The translations under genes and the position numbers were made by a program. This document shows, in pieces, positions 9,228-18,111 of a DNA stretch of 64,000 nucleotides (within the stretch, counting starts at the first letter, position 1; each line of letters begins with the position of its first letter). Source of the stretch: an uncultured Mobiluncus sp. (GTDB lineage Bacteria > Actinomycetota > Actinomycetes > Actinomycetales > Actinomycetaceae); NCBI RefSeq assembly GCF_902488535.1, contig NZ_CABTWO010000005.1, forward strand, positions 46,930 through 110,929. The letters run 5' to 3'. The notes below the pieces were generated by a model that ran no database searches, was not told the DNA's origin, and saw only the letters and a list, made by a program, of their open reading frames with translations.

Positions 9228-9911
9228 TTACAGGGAACGGATTACGGTGACGACCTTGCCTAAAATGGTGGCGGTATCGCCGGGGATGGGTGCGTAGTTA
9301 TCGTTGTGGGGTAGCAGCCAAACGTGCCCTTCAGCTCGGGAAAACTCTTTCACCGTGGCCTCGCCGTCAATCATCGCCGCCACGATTTCACCGTTGCGGG
9401 CTTCGCTCTGATGGCGCACCACGACCCAATCGCCATCTAATATGCCACCGTCCTGCATTGATTCGCCCTTTACTGCGAGCATGAACAGTTCGCCGGAACC
9501 GGTGAAGCGCCGGGGCAGGGCAAAAGTGTCCTCGACCATTTCCTCCGCCGTGATGGGGGCACCCGCTGCAATCTGTCCGACCAGGGGAACTGTGGTCGCC
9601 GCCGCGGTATCGGCGATGCCCACCGGAATGGTGGTGACGGTGGCAGGCTGTGTCGCGCCGGGTGCCGGTTTCGGCTGCGAAGTCACCATCCCCTCGGGAA
9701 GTTTCACGAATTCCAAAGCGCGCGGTGTGTTGGGAGCGCGACGCAGGTAGCCTTTTTTGGTCAGCACATCGAGGTGGTGTTTGACCGAGGAGGGGGAGGA
9801 CAGCCCCATGGCCTCAGCGAGTTCGCGTACCGAGGGGGGGTAGGCGAGCTTTTGACTGAGTTGGTACAAAGTCGTCAAAACTTCCTGTTGTCGTTTGGTC
9901 AGGTCGCTCAC
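9228..9911 (-). CDS. lexA: LexA repressor
   Basis: SOS repressor, 227 aa. The N-terminal winged helix (about residues 3-70, RQQEVLTTLYQL, PPSVRELAEAMG) binds SOS boxes. The C-terminal S24 peptidase part has the self-cleavage bond Ala116-Gly117 within QIAAGAP, catalytic Ser151 in KGESMQDG and Lys188 in ATVKEFS. The frame is open upstream for 54 more codons, but GTG 9911 has AAAGGAG at 6-base spacing and aligns with known LexA starts. Three SOS-box-like sites upstream suggest autorepression and control of the divergent LysM gene. Residues 73-100 form a longer Pro/Thr-rich linker than in E. coli. Confidence 0.96.
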   Translation of the reverse strand: MSDLTKRQQEVLTTLYQLSQKLAYPPSVRELAEAMGLSSPSSVKHHLDVLTKKGYLRRAPNTPRALEFVKLPEGMVTSQPKPAPGATQPATVTTIPVGIADTAAATTVPLVGQIAAGAPITAEEMVEDTFALPRRFTGSGELFMLAVKGESMQDGGILDGDWVVVRHQSEARNGEIVAAMIDGEATVKEFSRAEGHVWLLPHNDNYAPIPGDTATILGKVVTVIRSL

Positions 9912-10044
9912 TGCTGCTCCTTTATCCGAGTACTTTGCGCGGGATAGCTGGCAAAAGTCCGTCTGACGTAACTCGCGGATTTTCGTCTCCGGGGTCCATG
10001 TCAGACTGGCAATTGTCAGGCTAACTGCGGTCAAAATTAATATT

Positions 10045-10058
10045 CGCACAAATGTTCG
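10045..10058. promoter_or_regulatory. SOS box (LexA site), near-consensus
   Basis: CGCACAAATGTTCG matches the actinobacterial/Gram-positive CGAAC-N4-GTTCG site except at the third base. It lies 134 bases upstream of the lexA start. Confidence 0.8.
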
Positions 10059-10091
10059 ATTTTGACTCGACAACGCGCCGGCAATGGTTTA

Positions 10092-10097
10092 TATTAT
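10092..10097 (+). promoter_or_regulatory. Candidate -10 box for the LysM gene
   Basis: TATTAT ends one base before the first of two SOS boxes, so bound LexA would cover the start-site region. No good -35 at 16-18 bases is seen. Confidence 0.4.
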
Positions 10098-10098
10098 A

Positions 10099-10112
10099 CG
10101 TACAGATGTTCG
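10099..10112. promoter_or_regulatory. SOS box (LexA site)
   Basis: CGTACAGATGTTCG, one mismatch to CGAAC-N4-GTTCG. It is two bases from the next box, so two LexA dimers could bind side by side over the LysM promoter. Confidence 0.8.
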
Positions 10113-10114
10113 AA

Positions 10115-10128
10115 CGAACAAATGTTCG
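10115..10128. promoter_or_regulatory. SOS box (LexA site), perfect consensus
   Basis: CGAACAAATGTTCG is a perfect CGAAC-N4-GTTCG site, ending eight bases before the GGAGG ribosome site of the LysM gene. Confidence 0.88.
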
Positions 10129-10147
10129 AATGAATGGAGGGATTACC

Positions 10148-10585
10148 ATGACAGCAGTTTTGGCACCGACTTTTGAGGTTAGCGAGCTGGCTCCGAATCA
10201 CCCGGCGGTGCGTGCTTTCAGAGCCCGCCAATCGCGCCCGGCTTACTTGCGTTTGGTTCCGAAGGCATCGGCGTCACCCGCTGTGGTTGCGCGGCCGGTT
10301 TTGTCATGGGATGCCGTAGCTTTGCGAGTGGGGCTGTTTATTCTGGCTGCCCTCGTGATGGTGTTCCTAGGCATGGTGTTGGGGCTGGGGCTCAGTCCTG
10401 ATTTCGTTCCCACGGATTTTATGCAACACACGGTCGTGCCGGGCGATACGCTGTGGGATATTGCCGCAGCTAATGCCGCCGGTGTGCCGACTGACGAGGT
10501 CTTGGCGGACATGATGGACGCAAATGCCTTGGACGCGGGTTCCGTGCTAAATACTGGGCAAACGGTGTTGGTTCCGGTTTATTGA
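10148..10585 (+). CDS. SOS-induced LysM membrane protein, probable cell-division inhibitor
   Basis: A 145-aa protein with one membrane segment at about residues 56-82 (VGLFILAALVMVFLGMV) and a C-terminal LysM domain from about residue 93 (HTVVPGDTLWDIAAANA to GQTVLVPVY). The start ATG has GGAGG at 7-base spacing; the frame is open further upstream through the SOS boxes, which excludes an earlier start. Divergence from lexA, with SOS boxes between, and linkage to nrdR match the arrangement of M. tuberculosis ChiZ (Rv2719c) and C. glutamicum DivS, DNA-damage-induced division suppressors. The role is inferred from this synteny and architecture. Confidence 0.82.
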   Translation: MTAVLAPTFEVSELAPNHPAVRAFRARQSRPAYLRLVPKASASPAVVARPVLSWDAVALRVGLFILAALVMVFLGMVLGLGLSPDFVPTDFMQHTVVPGDTLWDIAAANAAGVPTDEVLADMMDANALDAGSVLNTGQTVLVPVY

Positions 10586-10679
10586 AATGATTGGGTTCAG
10601 CACGACTCTCCAGCTTGCGAAAACTTCGGTTTGCACTTACGGTGAAACCTGTAGTCTTGCAGCGGTGAAGGAGGGCGAC

Positions 10680-11132
10680 GTGCACTGTCCGTTTTGTCAT
10701 CACGAAGATTCCCGTGTGATTGATTCACGTACCGCCGATGATGGTGCCTCCATTCGGAGGCGTCGTGAATGCCCCAGCTGCGGTCGGCGTTTCACCACCC
10801 TGGAAACCACGCTGCTGCTGATTAAGAAACGTTCCGGAGCGACCGAGCCGTTCCGGCGCAGCAAGGTTATTGCCGGTCTGGCCAAAGCCACCCAAGGCCG
10901 TCCCATCAGCTCTGACCAACTTGCTCTTATGGCTCAAGGCGTCGAAGAAACTCTGCGGGCTTCCGGGAAAGCTATCATCAACTCCGAGGAAGTCGGCAAG
11001 GCTATTTTGGAGCCGCTAAAGGAACTGGACGAAGTCGCCTATTTGCGCTTCGCTTCGGTTTATTCCGAATTCAACTCACTCGAAGACTTTGAGGACGCTA
11101 TCGCCTCGTTAAAGAACCACTCTCAGAACTAG
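10680..11132 (+). CDS. nrdR: Transcriptional repressor NrdR
   Basis: Represses ribonucleotide reductase genes in response to ATP/dATP. The N-terminal zinc ribbon has CPFC at residues 3-6 and CPSC at residues 31-34. An ATP-cone follows (about residues 49-139, including KKRSGATEPFRRSK). The frame is open from 10587, but GTG 10680 with AAGGAGGG upstream gives the canonical MHCPFC start and 150 aa. It follows the LysM gene by 94 bases in the same direction. I see no NrdR boxes in the window, so its targets lie elsewhere. Confidence 0.95.
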   Translation: MHCPFCHHEDSRVIDSRTADDGASIRRRRECPSCGRRFTTLETTLLLIKKRSGATEPFRRSKVIAGLAKATQGRPISSDQLALMAQGVEETLRASGKAIINSEEVGKAILEPLKELDEVAYLRFASVYSEFNSLEDFEDAIASLKNHSQN

Positions 11133-11182
11133 CCGCCGGTTTTTATGGATGCTGGCTGGTGACCCGCACTCGGCGCTTAGCC

Positions 11183-12976
11183 CTACATACGGAAACCCTC
11201 GGAAAGCCGCTCCAAAACGGATTGGCGCACTTTGCGGCGTTGAATCTTCCCGAGTTCGTTATGCGCCAGCTGCTCCGGAAAAGAAACTGAACGCGGAATC
11301 GCGTAACGGGGGAGGGAATCGGCAACCCAAGCCCGAATCTTGTCCAAATTGAGGCTCGCTCCCGGATTGAGCACCACCGCCGCGTGTACCTGTTCACCCC
11401 GGGCGGGGTCAGCTTGATCGGGAATGCCGACCACGGCGACTTCCGCCACCTGGGGCATCGTGGCTATGGCTGCCTCCACGACCGAGGGATAAACATTGAA
11501 ACCGGAGATAATGATGAGCTCTTTGCGCCGGTCACTCATCCGCAAGAAACCCTCGTGTTCCTCGACCAAATCACCGGTGCGCAACCAACGATCTGGGGTG
11601 AACAGCAAATCAGTTTCTACCTGGTCGCGCCAATACCCCGGGGAACACCCCGGTCCCTTCACCACGAGTTCCCCCACCTCGCCGGGCTCGACGTCAACGA
11701 GGGTATCCGGGTCGATGACCCGCACTTGGATAGAGGGGAACACGATGCCCATGTAACCAAGTTTGCGTTCGGGACTCATCGGGGACCCCAGTACCGTTGG
11801 CGAAGTCTCCGTCATGCCGTAGCCTTCGATGATATAGCCGGAAGTGGCTTTTTCCCAGCGTTTTGCGACTTCCTGAGTCAGTGGCATCGCTCCGGAAATA
11901 GCGTATTTAAACGTTGATAAATCTATTTTCGGGTTTTCCTCAGCGGCTTTCGCTAGGCGGTCAAAAATTGGAGGCACTCCCACTATGAACGTGCCCGGAC
12001 GCCGGCGTTGGGCAGCTAGGGCTGCTCGGGTGCTGAACTTCGGGAACAACACCGAGGTGGCTCCCAAACCAATCGCCCCGTTCAGAGACAGGGTCAGGCC
12101 AAAAGCGTGGAAGAACGGCAAGACACAGAACCAGGTTTCTTTGCCGGGACGCAGCTTGGTCACCCAGGTCGTATTGGCAAACAAGTTCGACACCAAGTTG
12201 CGGTTGGTCAAAATGACCGCTTTCGGTTTGCCGGTGGTTCCACCCGTATGCAGCATCACGGCTGGGACATCCGGATCGACTCGCACAATGCGGTTATATG
12301 GTTTCTGCTTTTCCAGCAGAGTATCGTAGTCGGGCAAATCCTTGGCCTGCGGGTCGCAGAGCTGATGGTAGAGGTCTTTTGCCTTCTTAATCGGCAGGCG
12401 CAAGGCAAAACGCAGCCGGCGCGGCAAAGCCGCGGAAACATCGAGGGAAATAACTTCGGTGTCCATGTTGCGCACCAACTCGGTGACACTTACGGCGGCC
12501 TTTTGCCACACAAAAACCAGCTTTGATTCCGCGTTTTCGATTTGCCACTTCAGCTCTGTCGGGGCAGCCAAAGGGTTGTGCAGCACGCACACCACTCCCA
12601 GCTGCAGGCAGGAATAGAGCAGATAGACGAACTGCGGACAGTTCGGAGCCACAATCGAGACCCGGTCACCGCGCTTGACGCCGTGTTCAAGCAGCAGCGC
12701 CGAAGTGCGTTGCACGTTTTCGCCCAGTTCCCGGTAGGTCGTGGTGGCGCCAAAAAAATCCAAGGCTACGCGGCGCGGATATTTATTTGACTGAGTTCGC
12801 AAAACATCAATCAGCAGCTGATCGGTGACGGGGATTTGGGCGGGAACATCGGGGTTATAAAGCAGACGCATCCGTTTGGTCAGCTCAGAATCCTGCTCGG
12901 GTGGGGTATGCACATACCTAGGCAGGTGAATCCCCGCATCGGGGGCCAGTTCCAACAAATCCACTGTTTCAGTCAT
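11183..12976 (-). CDS. AMP-forming long-chain acyl-CoA ligase (FadD-like)
   Basis: ANL-superfamily enzyme that adenylates a fatty acid and transfers it to CoA. The P-loop-like A3 motif MLHTGGTTGKPKAV is at about residues 241-254, A5 is EGYGMTETSP near 384-393, and A7 is WLRTGDL near 464-470. The C-terminal catalytic Lys is in GKIQRRKV near residue 580. A length of 597 aa fits the FadD group; no membrane segment is seen. ATG 12974-12976 is preceded by AGGGTGG. It stands alone, convergent with nrdR. About 220 bases without a recognisable gene separate it from serA. Chain-length specificity cannot be read from the sequence. Confidence 0.88.
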   Translation of the reverse strand: MTETVDLLELAPDAGIHLPRYVHTPPEQDSELTKRMRLLYNPDVPAQIPVTDQLLIDVLRTQSNKYPRRVALDFFGATTTYRELGENVQRTSALLLEHGVKRGDRVSIVAPNCPQFVYLLYSCLQLGVVCVLHNPLAAPTELKWQIENAESKLVFVWQKAAVSVTELVRNMDTEVISLDVSAALPRRLRFALRLPIKKAKDLYHQLCDPQAKDLPDYDTLLEKQKPYNRIVRVDPDVPAVMLHTGGTTGKPKAVILTNRNLVSNLFANTTWVTKLRPGKETWFCVLPFFHAFGLTLSLNGAIGLGATSVLFPKFSTRAALAAQRRRPGTFIVGVPPIFDRLAKAAEENPKIDLSTFKYAISGAMPLTQEVAKRWEKATSGYIIEGYGMTETSPTVLGSPMSPERKLGYMGIVFPSIQVRVIDPDTLVDVEPGEVGELVVKGPGCSPGYWRDQVETDLLFTPDRWLRTGDLVEEHEGFLRMSDRRKELIIISGFNVYPSVVEAAIATMPQVAEVAVVGIPDQADPARGEQVHAAVVLNPGASLNLDKIRAWVADSLPRYAIPRSVSFPEQLAHNELGKIQRRKVRQSVLERLSEGFRM

Positions 12977-13196
12977 ACATCCACCCTAACGCAAACTTGC
13001 CGGTCAAATCCTTTTCGCCAGGAATTTGTCCGGTAAAACCCGCGCCCCAGCGGCGGGCGATCCAGCGAAAGACTGGTGAGAGCGCGGCAAAACTCGGTAC
13101 GGCGAAACTCCTGCCAGCCAAACTGCTCTTGGACCGGCACCCAGTACCCCGCAGGGACGCGCCCGCCTCCGGCCTGGTGCGATCCGTCAAGGTAAG

Positions 13197-14438
13197 TTAG
13201 TTAACCGCGGTCTCTTCGTCCCGAACGAAGCCCTCCATCGGAATGCAGCGTAGGGACAGCGTGGAATCGAATTTGGCGATTTCATCGAGCGCCGCCTTGG
13301 GCATTTCGGAGGAAATGTCGCCGATAACGTAACCGACTTCACCGGTGGTGCCCAGGACCTGACCTTCGATGTTCACCCCGGCATCTGAGAACAACTGGTT
13401 GATCTTTGCCATCACGCCGGGGATATTCTTGTGAATCAAAGTAATGCGGTACTTGGTATTGCCAGTCGGTTCCAGGCTCAAGTTCGGCATATTTACGCTC
13501 ATCACGGTTTCGCCGGACTGCAGGTAAGTGCAGAGTTTTCCGGCCACGAACCAGCCGATGTCCTCCTGGGCCTCCAGGGTGGAACCGCCGATGTGCGGGG
13601 TGAGGATGGTGTTTTCTTTACCCATAATCGGGGAGTGAAACTCCTCGCCATTTTTGCGCGGTTCATCGGGGAACACATCAATGGCGCAGCCCCCAATCTG
13701 ACCCGAATCAAGGGCCTCGGCCAAGTCATCGAGGTTGACGACGAATCCGCGGGACAAGTTCAACAGTTTCGCCCCAGGCTTCATCTGAGCCATCTGTACT
13801 TTGGTGAACATATTTTCGTTAGAGGCGCGCCCGTCCACGTGCAGGGACACGAAATCGGCACCCTCCAGAGCTTCCTCCATCGAGTTGCACTGTTTCGCGT
13901 TGCCGATGGGCAGCTTCTTTGCCAAGTCGTAGAACTGGACCTTCATGCCCATGGCTTCAGCCAGGATAGACAGCTGAGTACCGGTCGAAGAGTAGCCGAT
14001 AATCCCCAGGGTCTTGCCGCGCACCTCGTGAGAGCCTTTGGCGGTCTTTTGCCAATCGGCATGTTGCAGATGAGAGTTGCGTACCGGCAGCTGACGGGCC
14101 AGCGCAATGATCTCGGCGATGGCCAGTTCCGCCACGGAACGCGTGTTGGAGTAAGGGGCGTTGAATACGGCGACCCCGTGTTTCGCTGCTTCTTTCAGGT
14201 CGATTTGGTTCGTGCCAATCGTGAAAGTTCCGGCGCAGACCAAGTCCGGGCATTCATCAAAAACTCGCTTGCTCAGGTTCGTTTTGGAGCGAATCCCGAC
14301 CATCTGATAGCCCTGGAGGGCCTTAATCAGGTCGTTTTCGTCCAAAGCGCCGTCGACCCGGTCGACTTGAACATTTGCGTCGCTAAAAACTTTGTTGGCG
14401 ACTTCGTGGGGGTTTTCAAGCAGCAGTATCTTCGTCAT
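13197..14438 (-). CDS. serA: D-3-phosphoglycerate dehydrogenase, SerA type with ACT domain
   Basis: First step of serine synthesis, 3-phosphoglycerate to 3-phosphohydroxypyruvate. The 413-aa length and single C-terminal ACT domain (from about residue 338, YRITLIHKNIPGVMAKIN) match the E. coli-type enzyme, which is serine-inhibited. Catalytic Arg230 (NLSRGF), Glu259 (FPDEP) and His282 (TPHIGGST) are present. The nucleotide-binding loop reads GYSSTG (about 148-153) where GYGHIG is usual, so the second glycine of GxGxxG is serine. It follows helD by 68 bases on the same strand. serB, a later pathway step, is 21 kb away. Confidence 0.93.
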   Translation of the reverse strand: MTKILLLENPHEVANKVFSDANVQVDRVDGALDENDLIKALQGYQMVGIRSKTNLSKRVFDECPDLVCAGTFTIGTNQIDLKEAAKHGVAVFNAPYSNTRSVAELAIAEIIALARQLPVRNSHLQHADWQKTAKGSHEVRGKTLGIIGYSSTGTQLSILAEAMGMKVQFYDLAKKLPIGNAKQCNSMEEALEGADFVSLHVDGRASNENMFTKVQMAQMKPGAKLLNLSRGFVVNLDDLAEALDSGQIGGCAIDVFPDEPRKNGEEFHSPIMGKENTILTPHIGGSTLEAQEDIGWFVAGKLCTYLQSGETVMSVNMPNLSLEPTGNTKYRITLIHKNIPGVMAKINQLFSDAGVNIEGQVLGTTGEVGYVIGDISSEMPKAALDEIAKFDSTLSLRCIPMEGFVRDEETAVN

Positions 14439-14506
14439 GGCACCACTTTAGACCAAAAAAACGCGGCGCTGAAATCCCACGTCAGGGGAAAACTCGCGGG
14501 AAGTCG

Positions 14507-16915
14507 TCAATCCTCACTGGTGGGAAAGTCCATTCCCGCGGGCAAATCACTGGCCAGGATGTGCATCCGTTTCGTGCAGCGCGTCATCGCCACGTACAGG
14601 TCTCCGACTGACTGGCTGGCGATAACGGCGGGTTCCACCAAGATGACGACGTCGAACTCCAGCCCTTTCGCTGCCCGCGAATCCAGACAACATACCTGGT
14701 CAGCCACCACATCGGCGGTGTCTAGGCCCAAAGCCGCAGCCAGGTACGAATGCGCCTCGGTGGGGACGATAATCGCTAGTTTGCCGGCCCCCTCACCGAC
14801 TTCCGCTTCCAAACGCGCCGTTTCCGCCTGGAGGGTTTTCCGTAGCACAGGCACAAGGTTCCCCGCCCCGGACATTGGTTCCTCCAGGTTGGGCTGTGGC
14901 TCACCCTCCAGCCGGGTAAAAGCCAAGGCACCCGCCACGTCTCGTGCCGACTGCAGCGGCACTACCGCGCTTTCGGGACTGGCCGCCAGCACCTTCTGCG
15001 CCAAATCCATCACGGCACGCGGGGTGCGGTAGTTGATGGTGAGCTGCTCCATCACCGGATCGGCGCGCATGGCAGGTCCCAGCAAGTTGGACCACGAGGG
15101 CGCGCTTGACCAGCTGTGCGACGCCTGGTTCACGTCCCCGACTACAGTGAAAGACCGGGAAGGGCACCGGCGCAGCAGCAGATGCCAGTCCATAGGCGAA
15201 AGCTCTTGGGCCTCGTCCACGACCACATGTCCGTACGCCCAAGAACGATCCGCGCGGGCACGCTGAGCCAGGGGAGACAGGCTCACTTCACCGCGGGTTG
15301 ACCGCGCCAGCATACGCGCGTTGATGAGCCCTCCACCCAGATCCATCGCTTCGATAGCCTCCGCGGCTCGCTCGATTTCACGCTGTTCACGGGTGCGACG
15401 TTGCGCCGCGGAATCGGTCAGTCCCGGCAGCGGCCCCAGCAGCTCCGCCAGTTCATCTAAAATCGGCACGTCAGCGTCCGTGAAAGGGCTGGTCTTGGGA
15501 CGCTGTAGGGCAGCGCGTTCCTCCACGGTGAAAATCCCCGAGGCGATACGGCGCAAATAATCCGGGTAAGCGTAGAGGCGCGCCAGCAAGTCGGGAGCAG
15601 ACGCGGGTAGGTAGCAGCGGTTGACCGCCCGGCGTACTTCAGCAGAGCCGCGGATTTCCTCGGTCATCCACTCCATGTCCTCTTTGGTAGGGGTTTGCCC
15701 GGCATAGAGCTTCGTCAACTCGCGGACCAGGAATTTGGCGTAGGTGGCCCAGTGCTGATTGTGGGTGGAACCGCCGTGCGAACCGGCTTCCATCGCCTCA
15801 CGAACCAAAGCCGCGCTCAGATTCAGTTGAACGTGGTCTAACTGCAGAACTTGGTCCTCGTGGGGAGGCCGTTTCAAATCGGCCACGGCCGCGGCGGCGA
15901 CTTTAATCCAGCGGGTGTCGCCTTTCAAGGCGCGCAGCTCCGGACGTTCCGCCACGGTGTGCACGCCGGGGAAACATTCCCCGATGGTCAGGCTGACCAC
16001 TCCGGTTTCGCCCAGGGCGGGAAGCACCCGCTCTATGTAACGCAAAAACGTGTGGTTGGGGCCAATGACCAACACCCCTTGAGAGTTCAGTAAGTCTCGG
16101 TGGGCATAGAGCAGGTAGGCGGCTCGGTGCAGCGCCACCGCCGTCTTGCCGGTACCGGGTCCGCCCTGCACCACCAAAAAAGCGTTCAGGTCGGAACGAA
16201 TCACCTGGTCTTGTTCGGCCTGAATAGTTGAGACAATGTCGGACATCTGGCCGCTGCGCGCTCGTGATAGCGCCGCCATCAAAGCACCTTCACCCTGCAG
16301 CGTTGCAGTCTGCGCGGCGTCGGTGTCGGCGGCGGAAGTCAGTAGTTCGTCCTCCACGCCCACCACTTGGCGCAAACTGGTAGCTACGTGCCGCCGCTTC
16401 CAGACCCCCAGCGGAGCCACCGCCGTAGCCTGGTAGAACGGTTGGGCGACTTTCGCTCGCCAATCCACCAACAGTTGGCGAGACACGCCTTCACCAGGTT
16501 TTTCCTCAAGTTTTTCCGGTACAGTCGGTGTTTCCAGAGGGTCCTCTGGAGAGTCCTGGGACGAGGCAAGCTCCGGGGAGGTGCCGAGAACCGGAGCCTC
16601 GGTATCGGTGACGTCAAAGTCTCGCAAACCGACACGGCCGATGTGGAAACTCGTTCCGTCCTCTAGGTCTAGACCTCCGAAGACCAGGCGATTTTCCACG
16701 CTTTCCAGGCGGGTAGCTTCGTCTCCGTAGTGAGCCGCCAAGGCGTCGCGGTCTGCCCTAGCCGAGGGGTTAGAACTCATTTCCGCAGCGACCTCATCCT
16801 GGCGCCGGCGGTAATAAACCCGCATTTCATCGAGAGCTTTATAGGCACGGTCAACGAAAGTCTGCTCCTTGGCAATTTCGGATTGCCAGGACGACGGCAC
16901 CGTTGCGTCAGCCAA
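14507..16915 (-). CDS. HelD-like UvrD/Rep-family ATPase (RNA polymerase-associated)
   Basis: An 802-aa superfamily 1 ATPase with the long N-terminal coiled region of HelD (SEIAKEQTFVDRAYKALDEM) before the ATPase. Walker A is GGPGTGKT at about residues 251-258, Walker B region is VVDEAQELSPMDW, and NYRTPRAVMDL is motif IV. HelD binds stalled RNA polymerase and releases it from nucleic acid; actinobacterial homologues can also confer rifampicin tolerance. The start is TTG 16915 with GAGGAGAG at good spacing. A charged low-complexity insert lies at residues 105-145. UvrD-type DNA helicase is the alternative, but the N-terminal region and the 1A loop favour HelD. Confidence 0.85.
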   Translation of the reverse strand: MADATVPSSWQSEIAKEQTFVDRAYKALDEMRVYYRRRQDEVAAEMSSNPSARADRDALAAHYGDEATRLESVENRLVFGGLDLEDGTSFHIGRVGLRDFDVTDTEAPVLGTSPELASSQDSPEDPLETPTVPEKLEEKPGEGVSRQLLVDWRAKVAQPFYQATAVAPLGVWKRRHVATSLRQVVGVEDELLTSAADTDAAQTATLQGEGALMAALSRARSGQMSDIVSTIQAEQDQVIRSDLNAFLVVQGGPGTGKTAVALHRAAYLLYAHRDLLNSQGVLVIGPNHTFLRYIERVLPALGETGVVSLTIGECFPGVHTVAERPELRALKGDTRWIKVAAAAVADLKRPPHEDQVLQLDHVQLNLSAALVREAMEAGSHGGSTHNQHWATYAKFLVRELTKLYAGQTPTKEDMEWMTEEIRGSAEVRRAVNRCYLPASAPDLLARLYAYPDYLRRIASGIFTVEERAALQRPKTSPFTDADVPILDELAELLGPLPGLTDSAAQRRTREQREIERAAEAIEAMDLGGGLINARMLARSTRGEVSLSPLAQRARADRSWAYGHVVVDEAQELSPMDWHLLLRRCPSRSFTVVGDVNQASHSWSSAPSWSNLLGPAMRADPVMEQLTINYRTPRAVMDLAQKVLAASPESAVVPLQSARDVAGALAFTRLEGEPQPNLEEPMSGAGNLVPVLRKTLQAETARLEAEVGEGAGKLAIIVPTEAHSYLAAALGLDTADVVADQVCCLDSRAAKGLEFDVVILVEPAVIASQSVGDLYVAMTRCTKRMHILASDLPAGMDFPTSED

Positions 16916-17030
16916 TTTATCTCTCCTCAGGGCATCAAAAGGGTAATCAATTATGCCCTAAAAGGTTTACGGGGCGCGAATCGGGGACAAGTCTTGATAA
17001 CATTTAGGGGTTGAACTTTTCGAGGGAAAA

Positions 17031-18080
17031 ATGGACGCAGACAAATTTGATACGTTATTAGCGCCCGGCGCAGACCTGAGCGGCCACGCCGACGTTATGC
17101 TGCATCACCTCAACGGGGCGATGGATGCCGGGCACTCCGGGCGAGGAATGCTGGAGCACCTGATAGACGCCCTCCCACATCAGACTATTGCGACCTTTAA
17201 CTCCGATAAATTGGTGGATTTTCGCTCCCATCGGCCCTGGCTGAGTTTTTCGGACTGGAAGTTTACCGAAGTGGAAATGCCCGAAATTCGCCTGGAATTG
17301 CTCAGTGACGACAACGACAGAAATTTCTTGGTGCTGCATGGACCGGAACCGGATGCCCAATGGAATCTGTTTTTGGAAACCGTCCAGGAAATTGCCCGGC
17401 GCTTGGGAGTACGTCAGACGGTAGGCGTGACCGGAATGCCGGCGGGTGTGCCCCATACCCGGCCCACTCCGGTGCATATGCACGGGGCGCGTTCGGAAAG
17501 CTTGCCCAAACAGCCCAAGATGGTCGGTGAGATGATTCTGCCGGCCGGGATGGATCAGCTCATCGAATTCACCCTGGGACAAGCCGGTTTGGACGCGGTA
17601 GGAATCATTGCGGCGGTGCCGTATTACCTGGCAGAAGGGGACTACCCTCCGGCGGCCGCGGCGCTTATGTCCGCGGTGGCTGCCAAGACCGGGTTGGCAC
17701 TGCCGGTGGGAGACATTGAAGCTGCTTCCACCCTCACTTTGGGACAAATCAACCAGATGGTGGAGCAGTCTGAGGAAGCCGAACACATCGTCAAGATTTT
17801 GGAACAGCACTTTGACGAAGCCGAGCCGATGGCGATTATTGAGACTCCCGAAGAGCCGCTGCCCACCGCCGAAGAACTCGGGGCTCGTCTCGAAGAATTT
17901 TTGAAACGCACGGATCGGTTGAATCGCGGCGCGAAGCTCTCGAATCTTGACGAAGAGGTTCCCCCGGTCGCCGACGCCTCCGGAATTTCCTCCCTGCGCG
18001 ACACGCCTTATGAAAAGCGCAATATCGAGCAGTTCCGTCCTCGCCGGGGTCGGCACCGCCGCGACACCCCGGAGGATTAA
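17031..18080 (+). CDS. PAC2 family protein
   Basis: A 349-aa protein of the PAC2 family, related to the eukaryotic proteasome assembly chaperone 2. Characteristic pieces are VMLHHLNGAMDAG near the N-terminus, FLVLHGPEPD, and the central VGVTGMPAGVPHTRP with later GIIAAVPYYLAEGDYP. The last 70 residues are acidic then strongly basic (RPRRGRHRRD). PAC2 proteins are widespread in actinobacteria; their role is not established, and linkage to the proteasome cannot be argued from this window. ATG 17031 has GAGGG five bases upstream. It diverges from helD, 115 bases away. Confidence 0.85.
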   Translation: MDADKFDTLLAPGADLSGHADVMLHHLNGAMDAGHSGRGMLEHLIDALPHQTIATFNSDKLVDFRSHRPWLSFSDWKFTEVEMPEIRLELLSDDNDRNFLVLHGPEPDAQWNLFLETVQEIARRLGVRQTVGVTGMPAGVPHTRPTPVHMHGARSESLPKQPKMVGEMILPAGMDQLIEFTLGQAGLDAVGIIAAVPYYLAEGDYPPAAAALMSAVAAKTGLALPVGDIEAASTLTLGQINQMVEQSEEAEHIVKILEQHFDEAEPMAIIETPEEPLPTAEELGARLEEFLKRTDRLNRGAKLSNLDEEVPPVADASGISSLRDTPYEKRNIEQFRPRRGRHRRDTPED

Positions 18081-18111
18081 CGCTACCGGGGACCCTTGTA
18101 ATATCGGACGA

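Noticed and set aside
12977..13196. Small open frames in the fadD-serA gap
   Set aside because: Short, basic, without ribosome sites or family likeness; treated as non-coding.
13431..15032. 533-codon open frame on the plus strand
   Set aside because: It lies antisense to serA and helD, whose proteins are clearly recognisable; the product has no family features.
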